A stretch of 64,000 bases of DNA from the NCBI RefSeq assembly GCF_020991415.1, contig NZ_JAJMOY010000001.1:868001-932000 (forward strand), given 5' to 3'. The notes under the pieces are model-generated. The model was not told where the DNA came from. It saw only the letters and a list, made by a program, of their open reading frames with translations, and searched no databases. This DNA comes from Flavobacterium sp. ENC (GTDB taxonomy: Bacteria; Bacteroidota; Bacteroidia; Flavobacteriales; Flavobacteriaceae). The stretch's first letter is position 1. Each line of letters begins with the position of its first letter. Below are positions 34,921-42,759 of this stretch, one piece after another. The translations under genes and the position numbers were made by a program.

Positions 34921-36449
34921 GGCTGTTCTATTTTTCTAATCTCATAGAGGTCATTTCTTCTGTCCTTTAGGATGCGGACACTTCCGTGCTCATGAAGCTG
35001 TTTTAGCAAATTGAGATCAACGTCTACGATCAGAGTCATTTCTGTATTCGGAGTGGCTTCTGCTTTTATACCATTACTCGGAAAAGCAAAATCAGAAGGT
35101 GTAAATACCGATGCCTGTGCATACTGAATATCCATGTTGTTTACTTTTGGAAGATTACCCACACAACCGGCAATCGCAACATAACATTCGTTTTCAATAG
35201 CCCTGGCCTGCGAACAATGTTTGACACGGGTGTAGGCATTCTGGGTATCGGTTAAGAAAGGGACGAACAAAATATTCATTCCTTCATTGGCCATAATTCG
35301 GGAGAGCTCGGGGAACTCAACGTCATAACAGATCAGGATTCCGATTTTGCCACAATCGGTATCAAAGGTTTTAAATTGGGATCCGCCTTTCATTCCCCAA
35401 TGCTGTACTTCGTTTGGCGTGATGTGAATTTTGGTATACATTTCGGAGGTTCCGTCTCTTTTGCATAGAAAACCGACATTGTATAAATTTCCGTTTTCTA
35501 GATGCGGCATACTTCCGGTGATGATATTGATATTGTACGAAATGGCAAATTCCTGAAACCTTTTTCTAATCGGCTCAGAATGGCGTGCCAGTTCCCTGAT
35601 GGCTTCTGCCTCAGATAAGTGATTGAAATCGGCCATTAAGGGCGCAATAAAAAGTTCGGGAAATAAAGCAAAATCACTTCCGTAACCCGAAACGACATCA
35701 ATAAAAAACTCTGCCTGTTCAAAAAGAGCTTCCACGTTATTAAGCTGTCGCATCTGCCACTGGATTAATCCCAATCGGATCACACTTTTCTCCAGGTTAA
35801 TTAGTCTTGGGCTTTCATCATAATAGACATTGTTCCATTCTAACAGCACGGCAAATTCTTTAGACTCCTCGTCGCCTTCCAGGTAATTTTTGATAATCCT
35901 TAAAACGTGAAAATCATTACTCAGCTGAAACGAAAGTACAGGATCGTGTAATTCTTTGTGTTTTACTTTTTCAATATAATTCTTTGGAGTCATTTTACTG
36001 GCATACTGACCATAGTTCGGAATTCTTCCGGCAAATACAATTGCTTTTAAGTTCAATTGCTCGCAGAGTTCTTTACGGGCATCGTACAAACGGCGGCCCA
36101 AACGTAAACCACGATAATTGGGGTGAATAAAAACATCAATTCCGTAGAGTATTTCTCCGTTTTTGTTATGGGTAGAGAACGTATAATCGCCAATAATTTG
36201 TCTGTAATTATGTCTTTTGTCAACTAACCTTTCGTCCAGTATTAAAGATAAGGCAGATCCCACCACTACGCCATCCACTAAAATTACTAATTGGCCTTCA
36301 GGAAATATGGAAAGTAATTTTTTAATGTCTTTAGATTCCCAATACGAATTGGCCATTTCGGGATAGGATTCAATCATTGAGTTTTTCAATTGTTTGTAAT
36401 CGACTAACTGTAAATTTCGCAATTCAACTTTGTTGATTTGTGTCTGCAT
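34917..36449 (-). CDS. GNAT acetyltransferase-carbon-nitrogen hydrolase fusion
   Basis: A 510-residue two-domain protein. Residues ~1-205 form a GNAT acetyltransferase (IDVFIHPNYRGLRLGRRLYDARK acetyl-CoA region, cited in two parts: HPNYRGLRLG and RRLYDARK). Residues ~215-505 form a nitrilase-superfamily amidase with the Glu-Lys-Cys triad in LFPELFIAP, TKIHITPNE and LICYDVEFPE. ATG 36449 (MQTQINKVELR) is preferred to 36488. Natural fusions of these two domains are known. The likely reactions are amide hydrolysis plus N-acetylation of a small molecule, but no substrate can be given. It starts the minus-strand operon with the Zn-ribbon and M28 genes. Confidence 0.87.
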   Translation of the reverse strand: MQTQINKVELRNLQLVDYKQLKNSMIESYPEMANSYWESKDIKKLLSIFPEGQLVILVDGVVVGSALSLILDERLVDKRHNYRQIIGDYTFSTHNKNGEILYGIDVFIHPNYRGLRLGRRLYDARKELCEQLNLKAIVFAGRIPNYGQYASKMTPKNYIEKVKHKELHDPVLSFQLSNDFHVLRIIKNYLEGDEESKEFAVLLEWNNVYYDESPRLINLEKSVIRLGLIQWQMRQLNNVEALFEQAEFFIDVVSGYGSDFALFPELFIAPLMADFNHLSEAEAIRELARHSEPIRKRFQEFAISYNINIITGSMPHLENGNLYNVGFLCKRDGTSEMYTKIHITPNEVQHWGMKGGSQFKTFDTDCGKIGILICYDVEFPELSRIMANEGMNILFVPFLTDTQNAYTRVKHCSQARAIENECYVAIAGCVGNLPKVNNMDIQYAQASVFTPSDFAFPSNGIKAEATPNTEMTLIVDVDLNLLKQLHEHGSVRILKDRRNDLYEIRKIEQP

Positions 36450-36558
36450 ATTAAAGGGTTTTCTCCGAATATACGAAATTATTACCATTTACAAACGCTT
36501 ACAAATAATTACAACCGAAAATAATTATTTGTTAATCCGATAATTCCTACTTTTTTTG

Positions 36559-36566
36559 TATTTTTG
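36559..36566 (+). promoter_or_regulatory. Putative -7 box of ssb
   Basis: TATTTTTG matches TAnnTTTG, 54 bases before the ssb start. The nearest upstream TTG is 27 bases away, beyond the usual -33 spacing. Confidence 0.4.
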
Positions 36567-36620
36567 TCCATGTGAATTTGACTAACGAATTCATTTTTTA
36601 ACCTTAAAATTTTATACGCC

Positions 36621-36953
36621 ATGAATGCAATGAAAAACAGAGTACAGCTAATTGGGAACGTTGGTAACGATCCGGAAATTAAAACATTGGAAAACGGAAA
36701 AAAGTTAGCGCATATGAATATCGCTACAAATGAGTACTACAAGAACGAGAAAGGCGAAAAAGTAGAACAAACAGAATGGCATCGTGTGACGGCCTGGGGC
36801 AAAACAGCTGAAATTATTGAAAAATTTGTCGTAAAAGGAAAAGAAGTTGCTGTTGAGGGGAAGCTGACGCACAGAAGCTACGACGACAAAAACGGAGAGA
36901 AAAAATTTATTACAGAAGTAGTAGTCAATGAAATCTTACTCTTAAGTAAATAA
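36621..36953 (+). CDS. ssb: Short single-stranded DNA-binding protein
   Basis: A 110-residue SSB that is essentially one OB fold: NRVQLIGNVGNDPEI, KKLAHMNIATNEYY, TEWHRVTAWGKTAEI and KEVAVEGKLTHRSY are the four landmark strands. It ends EILLLSK, with no Gln/Gly-rich linker and no acidic DDDIPF-type tip, which in standard SSBs (about 140-180 residues) recruits repair proteins. It therefore probably binds single-stranded DNA without that recruitment, and a longer SSB likely exists elsewhere. A second in-frame ATG at 36630 is possible. Confidence 0.88.
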   Translation: MNAMKNRVQLIGNVGNDPEIKTLENGKKLAHMNIATNEYYKNEKGEKVEQTEWHRVTAWGKTAEIIEKFVVKGKEVAVEGKLTHRSYDDKNGEKKFITEVVVNEILLLSK

Positions 36954-36957
36954 TTCA

Positions 36958-36989
36958 AACCCGACAGGTTTTTAAAACCTGTCGGGTTT
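36958..36989 (+). terminator. Bidirectional terminator after ssb
   Basis: AACCCGACAGGTTTT pairs with AAAACCTGTCGGGTT (about 15 bp, almost no loop). It lies between convergent ssb and the DUF2461 gene. Confidence 0.8.
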
Positions 36990-37004
36990 AGTTTTAATAC
37001 GTTA

Positions 37005-37697
37005 CTACAAAACGGATGCACCATTGCTATCAGTGGTCAGTATTTCGCTCATATAATCGAAAAAGGGTCTCATATTCAGGCAGGTTTCCAAGGCCTGTTC
37101 TAAAAAGAGCGGACTGAGTACTTCTTTATCCGTAAAACGTCTGATGATTAAAAACTGTTTGTATCGAAGTAAGTCGATAGCCTCATGATTGATGTCAAAT
37201 CCTTTTGGTGCTGTTTTAAGCTGTTCGCCTTGTAGAGTTCCGAAAGTTTCGATAAAAGATTTTGATTGCAGTATTTTTTGCATTGGTTCCGCATTATGTG
37301 CAAATTCGCTTCTGATGCGTTTTAAATCTGCGGCACCTGGTCCCCAAAAACCGCCGGCGAAAAAGCTGTTTCCTTCTTCCAGATGAAAATAATAACCACC
37401 GCGTCTTTCCTTTGTTGCACGGGTAAAGCTGCCACCCCAAAAAGTTTTAAAAGGAGTTTTATCTTTTGAAAATCGAATATCACGATAAATTCGGTAGACG
37501 CTTTTCTTACCAGAAGCTGTTTCTAGGACATCGGTTTTGGAGAGCTCCTCCAGCAACGCACCGGCAAAGGTTTCAATATGATTTAATTCGTTAAGGTACT
37601 TTGTTTTGTTGGCCTCAAACCAGGGTTTGTTGTTATTTGTTTTGAGCTGCTGCAAAAAATCAAGACTGGATTTGGGTATCGTAACCGGTTGTTTCAT
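37005..37697 (-). CDS. DUF2461 family protein
   Basis: A 230-residue cytosolic protein of the DUF2461 family. Features are FLQQLKTNNNKPWFEANKT near the N-terminus (~14-32), then RIYRDIRFSKDKTPFKTF (~67-84), GGYYFHLEEGNSFFAGGFW (~98-116) and the C-terminal RRFTDKEVLSPLF. The family is widespread in bacteria and fungi and has no proven reaction. Length is typical. It stands alone, convergent with ssb. Confidence 0.85.
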   Translation of the reverse strand: MKQPVTIPKSSLDFLQQLKTNNNKPWFEANKTKYLNELNHIETFAGALLEELSKTDVLETASGKKSVYRIYRDIRFSKDKTPFKTFWGGSFTRATKERRGGYYFHLEEGNSFFAGGFWGPGAADLKRIRSEFAHNAEPMQKILQSKSFIETFGTLQGEQLKTAPKGFDINHEAIDLLRYKQFLIIRRFTDKEVLSPLFLEQALETCLNMRPFFDYMSEILTTDSNGASVL

Positions 37698-37746
37698 AAG
37701 TATACTATTTGCGTTTCTAAAAGTAGAACACGAATGTCATTTAAAC

Positions 37747-37776
37747 TAAAAACCCACCAGATTTCTGATGGGTTTT
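37747..37776 (-). terminator. Terminator after the small Cys/Lys-rich gene
   Basis: AAAAACCCA and TGGGTTTTT, with inner CAGA/TCTG arms, form an interrupted stem. It lies 12 bases beyond the stop of the minus-strand 62-codon gene. Confidence 0.75.
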
Positions 37777-37787
37777 TATATATTTTT

Positions 37788-37976
37788 TTAAGCAGTCTTT
37801 TTTATTAAGTCAAACATAGGACAACGGGAGCAACGTTTCTTTTCGCTCTTTTTGAATTTCTCACAACAGCTTGATTTGCAGTTTTCGATTTTCTTAATCT
37901 TATCAAGGATAGCAGCATTTTTCTTCTTCTTATCCTTCTTTTTGTCCTTGTCCTTAACTTTATCTTTCTTGCTCAC
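37788..37976 (-). CDS. Small Lys/Cys-rich protein
   Basis: A 62-residue protein in two parts. Residues 1-22 are almost entirely Lys and Asp (MSKKDKVKDKDKKKDKKKK). Residues 33-56 carry five cysteines, in ENCKSSCCEKFKKSE and then KRCSRCPMFDL (pattern C-x3-CC-x9-C-x2-C). This suggests a small metal-binding or redox protein with a flexible basic tail that could bind nucleic acid. It is oriented with ferritin, starting 81 bases after the ferritin stop, and has its own terminator, which supports a real gene. No family name is known to me. Confidence 0.65.
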   Translation of the reverse strand: MSKKDKVKDKDKKKDKKKKNAAILDKIKKIENCKSSCCEKFKKSEKKRCSRCPMFDLIKKTA

Positions 37977-38057
37977 GGTTCATCTCAATTATAAAACGAG
38001 ACAAATATAAAAGAATAAATGTTATTTTTATATGTTCTAAATAAACTTTAACTTTTT

Positions 38058-38576
38058 TTATTTTGGATTGATGGCAATTGAGCTTGTTACTGTTAACTGC
38101 TGAATATCACGATCAAACAAGTAAAGTCCGCCTTTATCATCCCCAATTAAGTTGATTTTATCAAGGATTGATTTAGCTGTAGCCTCTTCCTCGATTTGCT
38201 CTGCCACGTACCATTGCAGGAAATTATGTGTAGCATAATCTTTTTCAGAAAAAGTGATGTGTACTAATTCATTGATAGATTCTGATACGAAAATTTCATG
38301 ATTGTAGAGTGTTTCAAACATTTCTTTAAACGTAGTGTATGATGTTTTTGGCGCTTTTAGATCCGTAATGGTAGCATGTCCGCCACGTTCGTTGATGTAC
38401 TTAACAAGTTTAAGCATATGTGCACGCTCCTCGTCTGACTGAGTATACATAAACTGAGCAATTCCTTCTAATCCGTGTACCTCTGCCCAACAAGCCATTG
38501 AAAGGTAAGTTTGTGAAGACTCTGCTTCAATTCTGATTTGCTTGTTCAGTGCTGTTTCTATATTTTTTGATAACAT
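38058..38576 (-). CDS. ftnA: Ferritin
   Basis: A 172-residue non-haem ferritin that oxidises Fe2+ and stores it as mineral in a 24-subunit shell. Ferroxidase-centre residues are at the positions used by E. coli FtnA: E17 (IRIEAESSQ), E50 and H53 (DEERAHMLK). The fourth-helix segment EQIEEEATAKSILDKI supplies the remaining acids. Length is normal. The gene stands before the small cysteine protein on the same strand. No Fur box was identified upstream. Confidence 0.92.
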   Translation of the reverse strand: MLSKNIETALNKQIRIEAESSQTYLSMACWAEVHGLEGIAQFMYTQSDEERAHMLKLVKYINERGGHATITDLKAPKTSYTTFKEMFETLYNHEIFVSESINELVHITFSEKDYATHNFLQWYVAEQIEEEATAKSILDKINLIGDDKGGLYLFDRDIQQLTVTSSIAINPK

Positions 38577-38741
38577 AATCTTGGGTTTTGTGTAAAGTTA
38601 AATAATTTTAAGCAATTCTGGGTCGCATTATTGCTCTTGCCAACAATTCAGATTCAGACTATATACACTGAAATCAACTTTCTTTGAATTAAAAGGGGCA
38701 TTTTTCTACCATATAAACTGTTATAAAAGTCTAGTACTGCC

Positions 38742-40094
38742 TTACTCAAATCCGTCCGTAAACTTCAGCATCGTATATTGTTTGGTTGTGGTATCGAAAT
38801 AGCCTAAAATGGAATAATCTTTAAATTTCATGATGCTTTCTAATGCAATTTCTTTGTGCTTATCCATAAACAAGTAAATTTTATCTATGGCAAGAGGTTG
38901 CTGTCTTTCAGTGGTAAATCCAAGTTTTTTATCCCAGATACTTTCAAAAAACACTGTTTTGGTTTCAATGTCGGGATAGTAAAAGCCCTCAAAACTCTGA
39001 TTGGTTGCTTTACTGATTCCTCCGATGGTGATAAACACATTCTTTTTGTTCTTAAATACGGAGATACCCATATCTAAACCCGATAAATGCTGCAGGAATT
39101 TGGCTGTGTTTTTTAATTCTTTCGGACTGTAGTTATCTCTCTGGATCAGTAATGGCGAATTTTTAAAAAGAATGGTATCAGTTTTAGAAACGGCAATACT
39201 CTTTAGGGATTGCTGTGAATCCAGATCTTTTATATCAAACAAAAGTTCGTCTTCATTGCCATTGATCTGATACAATTTGTTTTCGTGATAATAAGAGTTG
39301 GAGGATCTTGCTGGTTTTTTAGGAGTCGGCTGTACAAAGTTTTTCTCTTTGATCTCCAGATTGCTTAAATTAATATCGAAGAGTTGCGTTTTTTTAACGT
39401 TCTGGTCCAGCGTCAGGATGATACGATCGCTTAATAAGTACATTTTAGTTTTGCTAATCGTTTTAGATAACGGATTGTACTCGCCCGGTTCCATTTTTTC
39501 AATAGGATTTTCAATAAGGATCTGATTGAATGTTTGGGGTTGTGTTTTTCTGTCTGAAAAAGTAAAAGGAGAGAAATCAAGTATTTTCTCTTCTACGATT
39601 CCGTTTTTAAAGGCGTACAGAATTAGTTTTGGTTCTGTCTTATCCTGCGTGAGGAAATTGAAGGAATTGTCTTTTTGATATGATGTTACAATAGGCTGTG
39701 TGGTATTCGGATATTCAAATTTTAGTGCTTTCGAAGTTTTGTTTTCGAAATAATATTTGACGATGATAATATTTTTTGCTGCTTCTGAAAACCAATACAA
39801 AGTTGGATTTCCGTCTTCGCTAAAACTATATCCCATCAGAGATCTGTCATTAAAATACGTAGCCGGACCCGTAAACTGATCGTTCAGGAATAAGGCGCTG
39901 TTGTATTTTAAAATCGTAAAATTTCCTTGAGACAGCACAAAGACAAAAACTTCATGTGTTGAATTATTTTCGAAATTTAAAATCTGATCGTTTTCGCGTA
40001 TCCTTTTTAAATCCAAAGGATAAGTCGCCAAGACCGTCTGACTTAACAGAATAGAATTGTACAATACAGCTAAAAACAGAAATACTTTTCTCAT
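38742..40094 (-). CDS. Hypothetical secreted protein
   Basis: A 450-residue protein with a signal peptide (MRKVFLFLAVLYNSILLSQ, ~19 residues). ATG 40094 is chosen because the in-frame ATG at 40115 adds seven residues before the signal. The mature part is rich in beta-strand patterns and aromatic residues, with repeated short blocks such as PTLYWFSEAAKN and NKLYQINGNEDELLF-like strands. A beta-propeller is possible but not shown. No enzyme motif. It follows the CAT-like gene on the same strand with a 46-base gap, so it may be the last gene of the HAD-CAT operon. Confidence 0.7.
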   Translation of the reverse strand: MRKVFLFLAVLYNSILLSQTVLATYPLDLKRIRENDQILNFENNSTHEVFVFVLSQGNFTILKYNSALFLNDQFTGPATYFNDRSLMGYSFSEDGNPTLYWFSEAAKNIIIVKYYFENKTSKALKFEYPNTTQPIVTSYQKDNSFNFLTQDKTEPKLILYAFKNGIVEEKILDFSPFTFSDRKTQPQTFNQILIENPIEKMEPGEYNPLSKTISKTKMYLLSDRIILTLDQNVKKTQLFDINLSNLEIKEKNFVQPTPKKPARSSNSYYHENKLYQINGNEDELLFDIKDLDSQQSLKSIAVSKTDTILFKNSPLLIQRDNYSPKELKNTAKFLQHLSGLDMGISVFKNKKNVFITIGGISKATNQSFEGFYYPDIETKTVFFESIWDKKLGFTTERQQPLAIDKIYLFMDKHKEIALESIMKFKDYSILGYFDTTTKQYTMLKFTDGFE

Positions 40095-40140
40095 ATTTTT
40101 TAAGAATAAAATCAATTCAAAATCATTGCCTGAATTCTGT

Positions 40141-40770
40141 TTAGGAATCCATCAGCTCCTGAAAATAGTCTACAAACTGACCCAGGTGCAGACCGTCCAT
40201 TAAACCATGATGCACATACACGGCCATGGAAATAGTTCTTTTTCCGGTTTCAGAGGTTATCATTTTTCCGAAAGAAACTTTTGGACAGCTGTCCGGATAC
40301 GTGAAACTGCGGGCATGCGTCAGTGATGTGAAATTTAACCACGGTATTGCCGAAAAATGAATCACATTATCGTCTTTAAACTCACGGGTAAAAAGCCCGG
40401 TGGTGTTTTGGATACGCTCGATTTCTTTTAAAGCCGTTTGTTCGAAAACTTTGAAATCAGCATCATATTCGATAAGCGAAAATCCAAAAGTACCGTCTTC
40501 ACGGCCAATAGTGGCGGATGCATCTATACGATCGTTGATGTAAATTTTGTCTTCTGCAATTCGGTACCTGAAATTCTCGATTGCATTTACCGCAACCAGT
40601 GTTTTATGTAAGTAATAGATAAAAAAGGAAGCATTGAGGCTTTTTGCGGTTTGATAGGCTTTTGTGCAATCGATCTCAACAGTGGCCCCAAAAAAAGGTT
40701 CTTCCATCTGTCTGAAATGGGCAAAATGCTCTTTTCTGTTCCAGTTTTCTAAATCTAAAAGTGTTTTCAT
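40141..40770 (-). CDS. Chloramphenicol acetyltransferase-like protein (type A family)
   Basis: A 209-residue trimeric-CAT family protein. The catalytic HHxxxDG motif is present as VHHGLMDGLH (~186-195), with conserved PWLNFTSLTHA (~145-155) and an N-terminal FFGATVEIDCT. Such enzymes move acetyl from acetyl-CoA to a hydroxyl. Many chromosomal homologues in Bacteroidota have no proven antibiotic activity, so resistance is not claimed. The start overlaps the HAD stop by one base, indicating coupling. Confidence 0.82.
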   Translation of the reverse strand: MKTLLDLENWNRKEHFAHFRQMEEPFFGATVEIDCTKAYQTAKSLNASFFIYYLHKTLVAVNAIENFRYRIAEDKIYINDRIDASATIGREDGTFGFSLIEYDADFKVFEQTALKEIERIQNTTGLFTREFKDDNVIHFSAIPWLNFTSLTHARSFTYPDSCPKVSFGKMITSETGKRTISMAVYVHHGLMDGLHLGQFVDYFQELMDS

Positions 40771-41477
40771 TAGGCTAAATTAGTAACCACTTCCGTGATT
40801 TTTTCAAATGAACTAAAATGTTCGTGTTCTACTTTATGGCTTATTTTCTCATGTTCCCAGGTCGTGTGAAACGGAATATGTACGGCATAACCGCCAATTT
40901 CCAAAACCGGTAAAACATCCGATTTTAACGAATTCCCGATCATCAGAAACTCGTGAGGCTGAATGTCTAAACGGCCCAGTAATTTCTGGTAATCAATTTC
41001 CTGTTTGTCTGACATGACTTCGATATGGTGAAAATAATGCCCTAGTCCGGAACGGTGCAGTTTGCTGTGCTGGTCTTTTAAATCGCCTTTTGTGGCCACG
41101 ACCAGTTTGTATTTGCCGTGCAAAGCCTGCAGTGTTTCTTCGATTCCGTCAAGGAGTTCGATGGGTTTTTCGAGCAATTCTTTTCCGTATTGAATGATTT
41201 TCTGAATCACTTCAACCGGAATGGTGTTGTTCGAAATGTTCATCGCCGCTTCAATCATCGATAAAATATAGCCTTTGATTCCATAACCGTACAAAGGCAA
41301 ATTCTGAATTTCGATTTTAAACAATTCCTGCGAAATGCCCTGATGCGAAAGATAATCTTCCATTAAGGCACAAAATTTATGTTCCGTTTCCTGAAAATAG
41401 GGTTCGTTTACAAACAAAGTATCATCGGCATCGAATGCGATTACTTTTAAATTTGGAATTTTGCTTTTATGTAACAT
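40770..41477 (-). CDS. HAD-superfamily hydrolase
   Basis: A 235-residue haloacid-dehalogenase-type phosphatase. Motif I is AFDADDTLF (~12-20), motif II lies in VVATKGD (~122), and motif IV in MIGNSLKSDV (~172). A helical cap of ~80 residues lies between motifs I and II, as in class C1 phosphoglycolate-type enzymes. ATG 41477 (MLHKSKIPNL) is chosen; the frame runs 34 codons further, but that stretch is part of a dispersed repeat and reads as low-complexity Lys-rich sequence. Substrate unknown. Coupled to the CAT-like gene. Confidence 0.8.
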   Translation of the reverse strand: MLHKSKIPNLKVIAFDADDTLFVNEPYFQETEHKFCALMEDYLSHQGISQELFKIEIQNLPLYGYGIKGYILSMIEAAMNISNNTIPVEVIQKIIQYGKELLEKPIELLDGIEETLQALHGKYKLVVATKGDLKDQHSKLHRSGLGHYFHHIEVMSDKQEIDYQKLLGRLDIQPHEFLMIGNSLKSDVLPVLEIGGYAVHIPFHTTWEHEKISHKVEHEHFSSFEKITEVVTNLA

Positions 41478-41800
41478 GATGTTTTTTTGTTTCAGGTTTG
41501 AAGTTTTCTTTGTTTCAGGTTTTAACGCTGAGATTTTTTTGCCACGAATTACATGAATTTTCTCTAATTTTTTTGCCACAGATTAGCGAGATTTCAGGAT
41601 TAAAAAAATCTGCTCCATCTGCCAAATCTGCGAGAGAACTTTTTTGCCACCAATTTCACAAATGATCACGAATTTTTTTACCACAGATTAGTGAGATTTC
41701 AGGATTTAAAAAAAATCTGCCCAATCTGCCCAATCTGCGAGAGAACATTTTAAAATTACCCAGTGTAAACCCTTTTAAACCCGTGAACTAATCCCCAGTC
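41478..41800. repeat. Two copies of a CCACAGATTAG ... AATCTGCGAGAGAAC repeat
   Basis: No gene is credited in this gap. Two ~65-base copies (about 41576-41639 and 41681-41746) each run CCACAGATTAG, GAGATTTCAGGAT, an A-run, then AATCTGCCxAATCTGCGAGAG. They are separated by a TTGCCACxAATTxCA segment, which recurs in weaker form at 41530-41555. The AATCTGCCAAATCTGCGAGA end also closes the array at 13954-14041 and appears near 46595. Confidence 0.8.
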
Positions 41801-42688
41801 TTAATTCTTAGAAAAGAACCTGCCCAGAGAAATTGTCTTATCGTAAAACGTAATCCGGATTCCGAAAAGCAAAATCATTCCGCCGAAAACCATTTGTAAA
41901 GTTATTTGTTCTTCTAAAAACAACCAAGCTAATATCGAAGTAATTACAGCCTGACTCAATAAACTTAACGAAACACGCGTCGCACGCATGTGTTGCGTGG
42001 CATAACTGATGGAAAGCCAGGCGCACAACTGGCAGATTATTGCCTGAAGTACAAATACAAACCAACCCGTATTGGAAAATCCTGTAAAAGATTCATCCAA
42101 GGCATAACAAAGAATTCCTAAATAAGCGCTGGAAGCCAGTAAACTAATCGTCATAAACGATAAAACATCAACATGGGAAAGTACATTTTTACTCACCAGA
42201 AGATAAATCGAATAGAAGATTCCGGACAAAACGGCAAACAGAAAAGCCTGATCAAAATTCAGTTCCAGAAAAAAACTAAAACCAACCAAAGTCACCATTC
42301 CGAATAATGAAACGACCGTTCCGATCCAGAAATTGGTTGCCGGTTTTGATTTCAAAAATAAGAAAGAGCCAATACCAACCCAAAGCGGAGAAAGATTAGT
42401 TAATAAGGAAGCCTGCGTCGCACTTGAATCCTGAATGGCGATATTCCAAACGGCCACATCGGAGGCAAAAAGAATTCCGCATAGTGCCGCTAAAAGTGTC
42501 AATTTTAAGGTTGGAAATTTAAAGTTCTTACTCAAAAGCACATAGGGCAAAAGCAAAACAACCGCAAGAAACATTCTGTAAAAAGCAGAAATCAATCCCG
42601 AAGCTAAACGCAATTTGATCAATATCGGAAAAATCGAAATACAAAGTATGCCGCAGATTAAAGCTAATCTTGGTTTGGTGAGTTTCAT
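41801..42688 (-). CDS. EamA-family (DMT) transporter
   Basis: A 295-residue inner-membrane protein with about ten transmembrane helices in two EamA halves (~5-140 and ~150-285). Family signs are SGLISAFYRMFLAVVLLL, QASLLTNLSPLWVGIGSFLF and the second-half counterpart VSLSLLSQAVITSILAWLFL. It probably exports an amino acid or other metabolite; substrate cannot be read from sequence. Single gene. Confidence 0.85.
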   Translation of the reverse strand: MKLTKPRLALICGILCISIFPILIKLRLASGLISAFYRMFLAVVLLLPYVLLSKNFKFPTLKLTLLAALCGILFASDVAVWNIAIQDSSATQASLLTNLSPLWVGIGSFLFLKSKPATNFWIGTVVSLFGMVTLVGFSFFLELNFDQAFLFAVLSGIFYSIYLLVSKNVLSHVDVLSFMTISLLASSAYLGILCYALDESFTGFSNTGWFVFVLQAIICQLCAWLSISYATQHMRATRVSLSLLSQAVITSILAWLFLEEQITLQMVFGGMILLFGIRITFYDKTISLGRFFSKN

Positions 42689-42759
42689 TTTATGTGTTTG
42701 AGATAAAATATTAAACAGAAATTAAAAATTACTCAAAAGTAAATTAAGTTGTTAGTTAC

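Noticed and set aside
38577..38741. Fur-controlled promoter of ferritin
   Set aside because: No convincing 19-base Fur box could be seen; only A+T-rich sequence with a fragment of the ACCATATAA repeat.
40141..40770. Antibiotic-resistance gene (chloramphenicol)
   Set aside because: The CAT catalytic motif is present, but the gene is embedded in a chromosomal operon with a HAD enzyme and without mobile flanks; many such homologues do not confer resistance.
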